In this document: in pieces, positions 17,382-25,902 of the stretch
Layout of the letters: each line of letters starts with the position of its first letter
Numbering within the stretch: the first letter of the stretch is position 1
Origin: Microbacterium sp. TPD7012
GTDB lineage: Bacteria; Actinomycetota; Actinomycetes; Actinomycetales; Microbacteriaceae
Length of the DNA: 64,000 bases
Assembly (NCBI RefSeq): GCF_003075395.1
Contig: NZ_QDFV01000001.1
Location: 62,001 to 126,000 of the forward strand
Direction of reading: 5' to 3'
The notes under the pieces: generated by a model
Seen by the model: the letters and a program-made list of their open reading frames with translations, nothing else
Told to the model about the DNA's origin: nothing
Database searches by the model: none
Position numbers and translations under genes: made by a program

Positions 17382-18763
17382 GCACCGACGTCGCCGCCGA
17401 CACCAGCGTCATCAAGGCCCTCAAGCGCATCCGGATGCCGCAGACGCAGCGCAACCGCGAGTTCTGGCTGCTGCTCTTCGCGTGCGCGATCAGCGGTGCG
17501 GCGCTGACCCTCGTCCAGCTCGGCGCACTCGGCGTGATCGACCCGGTCGTGCTCGCGATCGGTGGCGGACTCGCGGTGCTCGCCTTCGCCCTGCACTTCG
17601 TGCTGCGCGTCGTGGCCGCCGACGCCGACCCGTTCGTCGTGCCGATCGCGACCCTGCTCAGCGGCATCGGCATCGCGATGATCTACCGCATCGACATCGC
17701 GAAGGCGAACACGGGCTGGGACGCCTACTCGACCAAGCAGCTCGCCTGGACGGCGATCTCGCTCGCCGGCGCGATCGCCGTGGTCATCCTGCTGCGCAAC
17801 TACCGCGTCCTGTTCCGCTACACCTACATCTTCGGCCTCACCGGCATCGTGCTGCTCCTGCTGCCCTTCGTGCCGGGCCTGCGCATCGACGACGCGAACG
17901 CGGCCGTGTGGGTCTCGCTCGGCGGCGTCTTCGCCTTCCAGCCCGGTGAGCTGGCCAAGATCGCCCTCGCGATCTTCTTCGCCGGCTACCTGGTGCGCAC
18001 CCGCGAGAGCCTCACGTCGGTGGGCAAGCGCGTGCTCGGCATCACCTGGCCGCGCATGCGCGAACTCGGGCCGGTGCTGGTCGTCTGGGTCATCTCGCTC
18101 GGCATCATCATCTTCCAGCGCGACCTCGGCACCGGAACCCTCATCTTCGGCATGTTCGTCGCGATGCTGTACGTCGCGACGGGCAAGACGAGCTGGGTGC
18201 TCATCGGTCTGACCCTCGTGGTTGCCGGCGTCGCCCTCGCCACCCAGATCCTCAGCTACGTGCAGGGACGCTTCATCAACTGGCTTTTCCTGTTCGACTC
18301 CTCGCAGGTCGACCCCGACGGCGCCGGCTACCAGCCCATGCAGGGCCTGTTCGGACTCGCCCGCGGCGGCCTCATCGGCACCGGCTGGGGTCAGGGCCGC
18401 CCCGAGATCACACCGCTCGCGCACAGCGACTACATCATCACGAGCCTCGGCGAAGAGCTCGGCCTGATCGGGCTGTTCGCGATCCTCTGCCTCTACATGG
18501 TGTTCGTCAGCCGCGGCATGCGCATCGGTCTCGCCGGTCAGGACGACTTCGGCAAGCTCCTCGCCACCGGGCTGTCGTTCACGATCGCGCTGCAGGTGTT
18601 CATCATGGTCGGCGGCGTGACGCGCATCATTCCGCTGACCGGCCTCACGACGCCGTTCCTCGCGGCCGGCGGCTCGTCGCTCGTCGCGAACTGGCTCATC
18701 GTGGCACTCCTGCTGCGCATCTCCGACGGCGTGCGCCGCCAGCCCCGGGTGGTGATCGGATGA
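17378..18763 (+). CDS. rodA: RodA/FtsW-type SEDS peptidoglycan glycosyltransferase
   Basis: This 461-aa polytopic membrane protein belongs to the SEDS family, which polymerises lipid II into glycan strands. Ten or so hydrophobic segments are visible. Family-specific stretches include FAFQPGELAKIALAIFFAGY, ARGGLIGTGWGQG and EELGLIGLF. As in Mycobacterium, it sits between pstP and the class B PBP gene, with which it should form a synthase pair. It overlaps both neighbours by 4 nt. Confidence 0.95.
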   Translation: MSTDVAADTSVIKALKRIRMPQTQRNREFWLLLFACAISGAALTLVQLGALGVIDPVVLAIGGGLAVLAFALHFVLRVVAADADPFVVPIATLLSGIGIAMIYRIDIAKANTGWDAYSTKQLAWTAISLAGAIAVVILLRNYRVLFRYTYIFGLTGIVLLLLPFVPGLRIDDANAAVWVSLGGVFAFQPGELAKIALAIFFAGYLVRTRESLTSVGKRVLGITWPRMRELGPVLVVWVISLGIIIFQRDLGTGTLIFGMFVAMLYVATGKTSWVLIGLTLVVAGVALATQILSYVQGRFINWLFLFDSSQVDPDGAGYQPMQGLFGLARGGLIGTGWGQGRPEITPLAHSDYIITSLGEELGLIGLFAILCLYMVFVSRGMRIGLAGQDDFGKLLATGLSFTIALQVFIMVGGVTRIIPLTGLTTPFLAAGGSSLVANWLIVALLLRISDGVRRQPRVVIG

Positions 18764-20214
18764 CCAAGGAGCTCCGCCGCCTCAGCATCGTGATGCTGTT
18801 CATGTTCATCGCGCTGTTCGCCGCGAGCAGCTGGATCCAGGTGGTCGAGGCCGACAGCCTCGCCCAGAACAGCCACAACAAGCGCACGCGCCTGGACAGC
18901 TACGAGATCCAGCGCGGATCGATCATCGTCGACGGCGCCGCGATCGCGACCTCGATCCCGAGCGACGACCAGTACCAGTTCCAGCGGGTCTACTCCGACG
19001 CGCCGATGTGGGAGCCGGTGACCGGCTGGTTCAACCCGGCGCTCGGCTCCGCGACCGGCATCGAGGAGGCGATGAACGCCGACCTCTCCGGAACGGGCTC
19101 GAACGCCTTCCTCGCCGAGGTCGAGCGCATCCTCTCCGGCCAGCCGCAGCGTGGCTTCAGCGTGGAGCTGTCGCTGAACACCGCCGCACAGCAGGCCGCC
19201 TACGACGCGCTCCAGGGGTACCAGGGCGCGGTCATCGCGATCGAGCCGGCGACCGGGCGCATCCTGGCCATGGTCTCGACTCCGGGCTTCGACACGAACC
19301 TGCTGGCCTCGCACGATGCGGATGCCGCCAACGCGACCTACGACCAGCTCGAGTCCGATCCCACCAAGCCGCTCTCCAACCGCGCACTCCGGGGCGACCT
19401 GAACCCTCCGGGCTCGACGTTCAAGCTCATCACCGCCGCCGCCGCGTACGCGAGCGGGGAGTGGACACCCGACTCGACCCTGCCGAACCCCTCCCGTTAC
19501 ACGCTCCCCGGCTCCTCCAACACGGTGTCCAACGCCTGGGGCGGAACCTGCGGGTCCGGCGACACGGTCACGATCGCCGAGGCTATCCGCTTGAGCTGCA
19601 ACATCCCGATGGCGGAGCTCGCCGTCGAGCTGGGCGACGACCGGATCCGCGAGATGGCGGAGAAGTTCGGTTTCAACAAGAGCTTCTCGACGCCGCTCGA
19701 GTCCACACCGTCGAGCTACCCTCGGGCCCTCGATGACGCGCAGACCGCGCTCTCCGGATTCGGGCAGGGCCAGGTCACCGCGACGCCGCTGCAGATCGCC
19801 ATGCTGGCCGCCGGCATCGCCAACGACGGGGTCGTCATGAACCCGCAGATGGTCGACGCCGTGATCGGCAACGACCTCTCGGTCATCCGCTCGTTCGAGA
19901 ACAGCGAGTTCGGCCGGGCGATGGAAGCGGAGACGGCCGACCAGATCACCGCATCCATGGTCGCGAGCGTCTCAAACGGCGCCGCGCAGGGTGCAAGAAT
20001 AGACGGGATCGACGTGGCGGGTAAGACCGGGACGGCAGAGAACGGAAACAGGCCGCACACGTTGTGGTTCACCGGTTTCGCACCGGCGGACGACCCCGCG
20101 GTCGCAGTAGCGGTCGTCGTCGAAGACGGCGGCGGACAAGGGCAGTCCGGAAGCGGCGACACCATCGCCGCTCCGATTGCGAAGAAGGTCATAGAGGCGG
20201 TGCTGGGCAGATGA
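18760..20214 (+). CDS. pbpA: PbpA: class B penicillin-binding protein
   Basis: This 484-aa transpeptidase crosslinks peptidoglycan outside the membrane. One N-terminal membrane anchor (residues about 8-28) precedes a dimerisation/pedestal region and the transpeptidase domain. The active-site motifs are SxxK within PPGSTFKLITAAAAY (Ser near residue 218), SxN as LSCNIPM and KTG as AGKTGTAE. It probably partners RodA just upstream, overlapping it by 4 nt. Its stop overlaps the pknA start. Confidence 0.95.
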   Translation: MTKELRRLSIVMLFMFIALFAASSWIQVVEADSLAQNSHNKRTRLDSYEIQRGSIIVDGAAIATSIPSDDQYQFQRVYSDAPMWEPVTGWFNPALGSATGIEEAMNADLSGTGSNAFLAEVERILSGQPQRGFSVELSLNTAAQQAAYDALQGYQGAVIAIEPATGRILAMVSTPGFDTNLLASHDADAANATYDQLESDPTKPLSNRALRGDLNPPGSTFKLITAAAAYASGEWTPDSTLPNPSRYTLPGSSNTVSNAWGGTCGSGDTVTIAEAIRLSCNIPMAELAVELGDDRIREMAEKFGFNKSFSTPLESTPSSYPRALDDAQTALSGFGQGQVTATPLQIAMLAAGIANDGVVMNPQMVDAVIGNDLSVIRSFENSEFGRAMEAETADQITASMVASVSNGAAQGARIDGIDVAGKTGTAENGNRPHTLWFTGFAPADDPAVAVAVVVEDGGGQGQSGSGDTIAAPIAKKVIEAVLGR

Positions 20215-21953
20215 GACCGACGCAGGGTGTGTCGTTCGGTGGTCGCTACGAGCTGCAGTCGCGAATCGCGATCGGCGGCATGGGCGAGGTGTGGGAGGCG
20301 ACGGATCACGTCATCGGACGTACCGTCGCGATCAAGATCCTCAAGGACGAGTACATGGGGGACCCCGGGTTCCTCGAGCGATTCCGCGCCGAGGCGCGGC
20401 ACGCGGCTCTCGTCAACCACGAGGGCATCGCCAGCGTGTTCGACTACGGCGAGGAGAACGGCAGCGCGTACCTCGTCATGGAGCTCGTCCCCGGTGAGGC
20501 GCTGTCGACCGTGCTCGAGCGCGACGGCGCGCTGAGCGCCGACAAGACGCTCGACATCGTCGCCCAGACGGCATCCGCTCTGCAGGCGGCGCATGCCGCC
20601 GGTCTCGTGCACCGCGACATCAAGCCGGGCAACCTGCTGATCACGCCCGACGGCCGCGTCAAGATCACCGACTTCGGCATCGCGCGCATCGCCGACCAGG
20701 TGCCGCTGACCGCGACCGGTCAGGTCATGGGCACCGTGCAGTACCTGTCGCCGGAGCAGGCGTCGGGCCACCCGGCGTCCCCCGCGACCGACACGTACTC
20801 GCTCGGCATCGTGGCGTACGAGTGCCTCGCGGGCAAGCGTCCGTTCACGGGCGAATCGCAGGTCGCGATCGCGATGGCGCAGATCAACGAGCAGCCTCCG
20901 CCGCTGCCGCCGACCGTGCCGATCCCGGTGCAGAACCTCGTCATGGCGATGATCGCCAAGAAGCCGTCCGACCGCCCGTCGTCCTCGGCGACCGTGGCGC
21001 GTGCCGCGCAGGCCCTGCGTCGCGGTGACCTGAACTCCGCAGCGATCGCCGTGCCGGCGATCGCCACCGGCGGGATCGCGGGGAACGACGACGCGACCCG
21101 GATGCTGTCCGCCACCGGTGATGAGGGCGCCACCCGCATCCTCCCGACCACCGCCCAGCTCCCCACCGAGGAAGCGGCGGAGGAGAAGGAGAAGAAGAAG
21201 CGCAGCCCGTGGACGTGGCCGCTGATCGCCCTGATCGCGCTGCTCGTGATCGTGCTCGGCGGCACCATCTGGGCGCTGTCGCAGCAGGGTGACCCGAACG
21301 CCGACCCGACGGGGTCGCCGACGACCTCGGCGCCGCCGAGCAAGACACCCACGCCCACCCCGCCACCGACGCCCAAGGAGACGCGTGTCGATGTGACCGC
21401 GCTGAACCTCGGCGGCATGGACTGCGGCGGCGCGACCGCGACGCTCACGGGCGCCGGATTCGTCAGCGACATCACGTGCGTCGACGGCGACCCGGCTCCG
21501 AGCGACGGCGAGGTCGGCAAGGTCTACAACGTGGCGCCTTCGGGCAACGTGCTCACCACCACGCCGATCGTGCTCACGGTCTACGCGGCTCGCACCGCCC
21601 TGCCCACGCCGACGGATGCCCCCACGATCACGGGTGACCCGGTCGCCGGAGGCACCGTGACGGTCGCGTGGGGCACCGGCTTCACCTGCCCGAGCGGCTC
21701 CACCCTCTCGGGCTACGTCGTCTCGGTGCAGAACGGCACGTTCGTGTCGGGCGGCCCCACCTTCCAGCCGACGCAGCGCAACACGCAGATCAAGGTGGCG
21801 GATGCCGCGGGCCAGCAGCTCATCGTGACCTACCAGGGCATGTGCTCCGGCGGCGATCAGCGCACCTCTGACGCGTCGCCCCCGCTGTCGGTCACGATCA
21901 CGGCCCCGGGCGGGGACGGCGAGGGTGACGGCGACGGCGGAGCCGCCGGGTAG
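20211..21953 (+). CDS. pknA: PknA: transmembrane Ser/Thr protein kinase with large ectodomain
   Basis: This 580-aa kinase phosphorylates cell division and wall-growth proteins. Kinase motifs are GGMGEVWEA (22-30), Lys42 in VAIKIL, HRDIKPGN (134-141) and DFGIAR (154-159). A juxtamembrane region with Thr-rich motifs precedes the TM helix (about 334-356). The outside part (about 360-580) is large for PknA. It has a Pro/Thr linker, a PASTA-like segment with Cys pairs (MDCGGATATLTGAGF, DITCVDGD) and an Ig-like segment with two more cysteines, then a Gly/Asp tail. ATG 20211 overlaps pbpA by 4 nt. Confidence 0.93.
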   Translation: MRPTQGVSFGGRYELQSRIAIGGMGEVWEATDHVIGRTVAIKILKDEYMGDPGFLERFRAEARHAALVNHEGIASVFDYGEENGSAYLVMELVPGEALSTVLERDGALSADKTLDIVAQTASALQAAHAAGLVHRDIKPGNLLITPDGRVKITDFGIARIADQVPLTATGQVMGTVQYLSPEQASGHPASPATDTYSLGIVAYECLAGKRPFTGESQVAIAMAQINEQPPPLPPTVPIPVQNLVMAMIAKKPSDRPSSSATVARAAQALRRGDLNSAAIAVPAIATGGIAGNDDATRMLSATGDEGATRILPTTAQLPTEEAAEEKEKKKRSPWTWPLIALIALLVIVLGGTIWALSQQGDPNADPTGSPTTSAPPSKTPTPTPPPTPKETRVDVTALNLGGMDCGGATATLTGAGFVSDITCVDGDPAPSDGEVGKVYNVAPSGNVLTTTPIVLTVYAARTALPTPTDAPTITGDPVAGGTVTVAWGTGFTCPSGSTLSGYVVSVQNGTFVSGGPTFQPTQRNTQIKVADAAGQQLIVTYQGMCSGGDQRTSDASPPLSVTITAPGGDGEGDGDGGAAG

Positions 21954-21996
21954 CCTAGTTCCAGCTCAGTCATCGTCGTTCCAAGGGGGGTATTCC

Positions 21997-23709
21997 GTGT
22001 CCACAGAGCCGCGCGTTCTCGCGGGTAGGTACCGCGTCGACGAGCTCATCGGGCACGGCGGCATGGCGAAGGTCTACCGCGGATACGACCTGACGCTCGG
22101 TCGCGCCGTCGCGATCAAGATCCTCGACCCCGACCTGGCCCGTGACACGGCGTTCCGCACCCGGTTCCGTCTCGAGGCGCAGGCGGCGTCGCGCATGGCG
22201 CACCCGTCGATCGTGCGCGTCTTCGATGCCGGCGACCCCTCCTCGAGCGCGCATTCGACAGGCTCAGCGACCCAGCCGGATGAGGATCCGCCCTACATCG
22301 TGATGGAGCTCATCAGCGGAACCCTGCTGAAGGACATCATCGCCCGGGGTCCCGTACCCGTCGACGACGCCGTCCGCTACGTCGACGGCATCCTCGAAGC
22401 CCTCGACTACTCGCACCGGGCGGGCGTCGTGCACCGCGACATCAAGCCCGGCAACGTGATGGTCACCGACAAGGGCCAGGTCAAGGTGATGGACTTCGGC
22501 ATCGCCCGAGCCGTCTCCGACTCCTCGTCGACGGTCGCCGAGACCACGCAGATCATCGGCACGGCCGCGTACTTCTCGCCCGAGCAGGCGAAGGGCGAGC
22601 CGGTCGACGCGCGCGCCGACCTGTACTCGACCGGTGTCGTCCTGTACGAGCTGCTCACGGGACGACAGCCGTTCCGCGGCGACTCCCCCGTGGCTGTCGC
22701 CTACCAGCACGTCAGCGAGACGCCGGTCCCGCCGACTGAGGTCAACGAAGACGCACCGGGCGCACTCGACCCGATCGTCCTGCGAGCCCTCGCGAAGGAT
22801 CCGTACCAGCGGTTCCCGGATGCCGCGCACTTCCGCTCGGCACTGGACTCTGCGCTCACCGGGGCCGCTCCCACGCGCAAGCAGGTCGGCGCGCTGACCA
22901 GCGAGCTCTACGGTCCGAGCCCTCGCCAGGCGCAGGAGACGGCGCGCTCGCTGCGTCAGCTCAGCACCGACACGACGATGGCCCGCACGCAGTCCGGTCC
23001 TCCGGTCGCGTGGATCTGGGCCGGCGTCGCCCTGCTCGCCGTGCTGCTGGCCTCGGTGCTGTTCTGGGTCGTCACGATCAGCATGCGTCCTCCCGAGGTG
23101 CCCAGCTCCTCGAAGGTCGTCCCCGACCTCGTGAACGTCTCGTCCGAGCGAGCGCAGGACGACCTCGCGGCACTCGATCTCACCTCGACCATCGTGATCG
23201 AGTCGAGCTCGGAGATCGCCGAGGGGAACGTCATCCGCACCGATCCGGAAGCCGGCGTCGCCGTCGAGGCGCGCACGGCCGTCACGCTCTACGTGTCATC
23301 CGGCGAGGATGTCGTCGTCGTCCCGCAGCTGGAGGGCATGGCGCTCACCGATGCGAAGAAGGCCCTGGCCGATGCGGGTCTCCAACTCGGCACGGTGGTG
23401 CAGCGCAACGACAAGGGCACGAAGGCCGACACCGTGATGACGGCCAGTCAGGCGGCCGACGCGGAGGTTCCTCCGGGGACCGTCGTCGACCTGGTCGTCG
23501 CGAGCGGCAAGGTGACGCTGACGGACCTCACCGGCTGGACGGTGGATGCCGCCTCGACGAACCTCACCGATCTCGGACTCACCCCCACGCCCGTGGAGGC
23601 GGCGGACTGCCCGGCCACGAAGCCGGCGACCGTCCATTCCATGTCGGTCGCACCGGGTGACGTGCCCATCGGCTCAGCGGTCGAACTCCGGTTCTGCACT
23701 GGACCGTAG
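21997..23709 (+). CDS. pknB: PknB: PASTA-domain Ser/Thr protein kinase
   Basis: This 570-aa sensor kinase controls peptidoglycan synthesis. Motifs are GHGGMAKVYRGYD (glycine loop), Lys41 in VAIKIL, HRDIKPGNVM (147-156) and DFGIARAVSD. A TM helix lies at about 338-362. Three extracellular PASTA repeats follow (about 370-435, 436-505, 506-569), which bind muropeptides or lipid II. Mycobacterial PknB has four. The start is GTG 21997, preceded by AAGGGGGG; an earlier frame is unlikely. The loop between beta-4 and beta-5 (residues about 82-98) is longer than usual and carries a genomic repeat copy at 22254-22275. Confidence 0.94.
   Translation: MSTEPRVLAGRYRVDELIGHGGMAKVYRGYDLTLGRAVAIKILDPDLARDTAFRTRFRLEAQAASRMAHPSIVRVFDAGDPSSSAHSTGSATQPDEDPPYIVMELISGTLLKDIIARGPVPVDDAVRYVDGILEALDYSHRAGVVHRDIKPGNVMVTDKGQVKVMDFGIARAVSDSSSTVAETTQIIGTAAYFSPEQAKGEPVDARADLYSTGVVLYELLTGRQPFRGDSPVAVAYQHVSETPVPPTEVNEDAPGALDPIVLRALAKDPYQRFPDAAHFRSALDSALTGAAPTRKQVGALTSELYGPSPRQAQETARSLRQLSTDTTMARTQSGPPVAWIWAGVALLAVLLASVLFWVVTISMRPPEVPSSSKVVPDLVNVSSERAQDDLAALDLTSTIVIESSSEIAEGNVIRTDPEAGVAVEARTAVTLYVSSGEDVVVVPQLEGMALTDAKKALADAGLQLGTVVQRNDKGTKADTVMTASQAADAEVPPGTVVDLVVASGKVTLTDLTGWTVDAASTNLTDLGLTPTPVEAADCPATKPATVHSMSVAPGDVPIGSAVELRFCTGP
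22254..22275 (-). repeat. Interspersed repeat copy inside pknB
   Basis: TTCGACAGGCTCAGCGACCC plus AG is the reverse complement of the repeat CTGGGTCnCTGAGCCTGTCGAA found between genes at 23725, 49349, 52373 and 56600. Here it is read in frame as part of residues 86-93 of the kinase. Confidence 0.8.
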
Positions 23710-23724
23710 GGCGTCGCACACGCC

Positions 23725-23770
23725 CTGGGTCCCTGAGCCTGTCGAAGGGCCTTGAGCCCTGTCGAAGCGC
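23725..23770 (+). repeat. Interspersed repeat after pknB
   Basis: A 26-nt copy (23725-23750) begins CTGGGTCCCTGAGCCTGTCG and ends AAGGGC. It is followed at once by a decayed copy, CTTGAGCCCTGTCGAAGCGC (23751-23770). It lies between the convergent ends of pknB and the pabA-like gene, in a 73-nt gap. Confidence 0.8.
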
Positions 23771-23782
23771 GCTCGGCGCACG

Positions 23783-24415
23783 TCAGCGGGAGAGCGGATG
23801 CAGGTGCTCGGAGAGCGCCACGGCATCCGTGTCCCCGCACATGTCGAGCCAGTTCGCGAGGAGTCGGTAGCCGCCTTCGGTGAGCACGCTCTCGGGGTGG
23901 AACTGCACGCCGTGGATCGGGAGGTCGCGGTGTGCCAGACCCATCACGGTGCCGGTCTCCGTCCACGCGGTCACGACCACGTCGGCCGGAAGAGCGGATG
24001 CCGCGAGCGACAGCGAGTGGTAGCGCCCGGCGTCGAACGGAGAGGGGATGCCGGCGAAGAGCGCGGATCCGTCATGCCTCACGGCCGAGACCATGCCGTG
24101 CATGAGCTCCGGAGCCTCGGTCACCGCCGTGCCGAACACCTCGCCGATCGCCTGATGGCCGAGGCAGACGCCGAGCAGCGGCATCCGCAGGCGCATCGCC
24201 ACGCGGACCGCATCCATCGAGGCCCCGGCGTCGGCGGGGGTGCCGGGCCCTGGCGAGAGCAGCACCGCATCGAATCCGGGGAGGAGCTGCCCGAGGGCGT
24301 CGGCATCCGTCGCATCCGACTCGATCATCGTGGTGTCGGCGCCCAGCTCGTGAAGGTACCCGACCAGGGTGTGCACGAAGCTGTCGTGGTTGTCGACCAC
24401 GAGGACTCGCGTCAT
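23783..24415 (-). CDS. pabA: Aminodeoxychorismate/anthranilate synthase glutaminase subunit
   Basis: This 210-aa class I glutamine amidotransferase has VDNHDSFVHTLVGYL at the N-terminus, LLSPGPGTP, the nucleophile Cys84 in GVCLGHQAIGE and the C-terminal FHPESVLT. It supplies ammonia to a chorismate-using partner to make p-aminobenzoate (folate) or anthranilate (Trp). The synthase subunit is not in the window, so TrpG versus PabA cannot be decided. The ATG 24415 overlaps the stop of the 51-aa membrane gene upstream (ATGA). Rv0013 of M. tuberculosis occupies the same place beside pknB. Confidence 0.88.
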   Translation of the reverse strand: MTRVLVVDNHDSFVHTLVGYLHELGADTTMIESDATDADALGQLLPGFDAVLLSPGPGTPADAGASMDAVRVAMRLRMPLLGVCLGHQAIGEVFGTAVTEAPELMHGMVSAVRHDGSALFAGIPSPFDAGRYHSLSLAASALPADVVVTAWTETGTVMGLAHRDLPIHGVQFHPESVLTEGGYRLLANWLDMCGDTDAVALSEHLHPLSR

Positions 24416-24567
24416 TCGACGTCGACCTCGCCCGGCGTGATGAGCGGGCTCACCCAGGGGAACACGTACCAGAACAGCCCGTAGAGCACGGCGGCGATCA
24501 CGACGAGCAGGATGATCACCCGCACCCACCAGGGACCGGGGAGCAGGCGCCAGAGTGCGGAGTACAT
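24412..24567 (-). CDS. 51-aa membrane protein between sortase and pabA
   Basis: This short gene (ATG 24567, stop 24412) encodes MYSALWRLLPGPWWVRVIIL followed by a long hydrophobic helix and a short acidic tail ending GEVDVE. One transmembrane helix spans residues about 15-37. Its stop overlaps the pabA-like start by ATGA, and it lies 28 nt after the sortase gene, so all three are probably one transcript. Similar small proteins sit at this place in related genomes by general recollection. Function unknown. Confidence 0.75.
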   Translation of the reverse strand: MYSALWRLLPGPWWVRVIILLVVIAAVLYGLFWYVFPWVSPLITPGEVDVE

Positions 24568-24595
24568 CAGTCTTCTCCCTCGGAGGCGGCCATGG

Positions 24596-25390
24596 TCAGA
24601 TCGACGGTGCGGCCGGGGGCGGCGGCGGGTCGGTGAGGGCGGGAGGCGGGCCTTCGGCCCGCGGCTGGAAGCTCTCGAACACCCCGTAGGCGACGATGCG
24701 CTCGGCGAGCGAGTACAGCGGGGAGCAGGCCGTGAGCGTGATGTACTGTTCGCCGGTCTGCTGTTCGGGCATCTGGGGCACGTCGGCCAGCACGTCGGTC
24801 TGGGTCGGCGTGACGTACTCGAGGTTCCGGAACCGGTAGGTGTACCAGCCGTCGGCCGTCTCGACGACGATCGCGTCGTTCAGCTGCAGCTTGTCGAGCT
24901 GGTTGAACGGCTTGCCCCAGGTGGTGCGGTGACCGGCCATCGAGAAGTTCCCGGCTTCGCCCGGCATCTTGGAGTTCTTGTAGACGCCGATCCCCAGCTG
25001 GTCGAGCGTGCCCGCTCTGCTGGTGCCGCCCCAGATCCCGAAGTTGTAGTCGGCGCCGAAGCGCGGGATGTGCATCTGGGCGAACCACTCGCCGTCGGCC
25101 GGGGCCGCGGGGATCGGAGCCTGGTACACCGTCGCACCGTCGTCGGTCTCGATCAGCGGGGGCGGCTCGGGGGCCTCGCCCTGCGCGAGCTGCTGCGACA
25201 TCGCGGCACCCTCGTCGTTCTTCTGGGCGCTGATGATGATGTCGCCGATCCACATCTGCCACGCGACGAACAGCAGCACGACGACGCCGGCGGTGAGCAG
25301 GAGCTCGCCGAGAACGCTCGCGAAGGTCGCGCGGGAGCGCGGGCGCTCGCGTCGCGGGCGTCGCCCCCCAGGCACGACGGATGCAGTCAT
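24596..25390 (-). CDS. srtE: Class E sortase
   Basis: This 264-aa membrane-bound transpeptidase links proteins carrying an LAxTG-type signal to the cell wall. A cytosolic Arg-rich tail precedes a TM helix (about 27-47), then an external catalytic domain. The active-site residues are His154 in MAGHRTTWG, Cys222 in LTACSPLYS and Arg231 in AERIVAYG. A Pro-rich tail closes it. ATG 25390 is the start. It lies where actinobacterial class E sortase genes usually lie, between crgA and the trpG/pabA gene. The GH92 protein at 34121-40144 is a likely substrate. Confidence 0.92.
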   Translation of the reverse strand: MTASVVPGGRRPRRERPRSRATFASVLGELLLTAGVVVLLFVAWQMWIGDIIISAQKNDEGAAMSQQLAQGEAPEPPPLIETDDGATVYQAPIPAAPADGEWFAQMHIPRFGADYNFGIWGGTSRAGTLDQLGIGVYKNSKMPGEAGNFSMAGHRTTWGKPFNQLDKLQLNDAIVVETADGWYTYRFRNLEYVTPTQTDVLADVPQMPEQQTGEQYITLTACSPLYSLAERIVAYGVFESFQPRAEGPPPALTDPPPPPAAPSI

Positions 25391-25468
25391 GGCGCGATCT
25401 TATCGTCCGCAGCTGGCCGCCGGACGAAGGTCTGGGTGCGGGATAGGCGTCATGGGTAGAATGTCGGC

Positions 25469-25708
25469 ATGGCACGTGAGCGTAAGACCGAAGAACCCGC
25501 CGTCGAGCGCGCCGAAGGCGAGGCCGCTCCCAACGCCGTGTGGTTCAAGCCGGTGATGATCGGCTTCATGCTGCTCGGCCTCGCATGGATCCTCGTGTTC
25601 TACATCTCCGGCATGCAGTTCCCGATCCCGGGACTCGACAACTGGAATCTGGCCATCGGCCTCGGCATCGCTCTCATCGGGTTCCTCATGACCACCCGCT
25701 GGCGCTGA
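25469..25708 (+). CDS. crgA: Cell division protein CrgA
   Basis: This 79-aa protein has a charged N-terminal tail and two transmembrane helices (residues about 28-46 and 57-74). The family pattern is seen in VWFKPVMIGFMLLGLAWI and PGLDNWNLAIGLGIALIGF. CrgA helps assemble the divisome at the septum in actinobacteria. It diverges from the sortase gene and is followed by a strong terminator. Confidence 0.93.
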   Translation: MARERKTEEPAVERAEGEAAPNAVWFKPVMIGFMLLGLAWILVFYISGMQFPIPGLDNWNLAIGLGIALIGFLMTTRWR

Positions 25709-25726
25709 CCCGCCTCCGAGTTCTTC

Positions 25727-25762
25727 CGAAAGGCCCCTCGCATCGCGAGGGGCCTTTCGTTT
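25727..25762 (+). terminator. Rho-independent terminator of crgA
   Basis: CGAAAGGCCCCTCGC (25727-25741) pairs perfectly with GCGAGGGGCCTTTCG (25745-25759) over a 3-nt loop and is followed by TTT. It lies 18 nt after the crgA stop. Confidence 0.88.
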
Positions 25763-25820
25763 CCCCTGCCTCGAGTCGGCGTCGAATAAGGCGGCCACGT
25801 CCGACCGTCCCCCCAAGAAG

Positions 25821-25873
25821 TTATCCACAGCCTTGTGCACAGCCTGGGGAGAATTACACCGGTGTTATTCACA
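25821..25873 (+). promoter_or_regulatory. Cluster of DnaA-box-like sites away from oriC
   Basis: TTATCCACA (25821-25829, perfect box), TTGTGCACA (25833-25841) and TTATTCACA (25865-25873) lie in the short gap between the ends of crgA and the rhomboid gene. Both genes converge here, so the sites are not in a promoter of either one. Confidence 0.65.
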
Positions 25874-25902
25874 GGGTCATTCACCCTGTCGACACGCGTG
25901 GA

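Noticed and set aside
21925..21996. Earlier start for PknB, adding 24 residues
   Set aside because: It would overlap the pknA end and ignore the strong AAGGGGGG site before GTG 21997.
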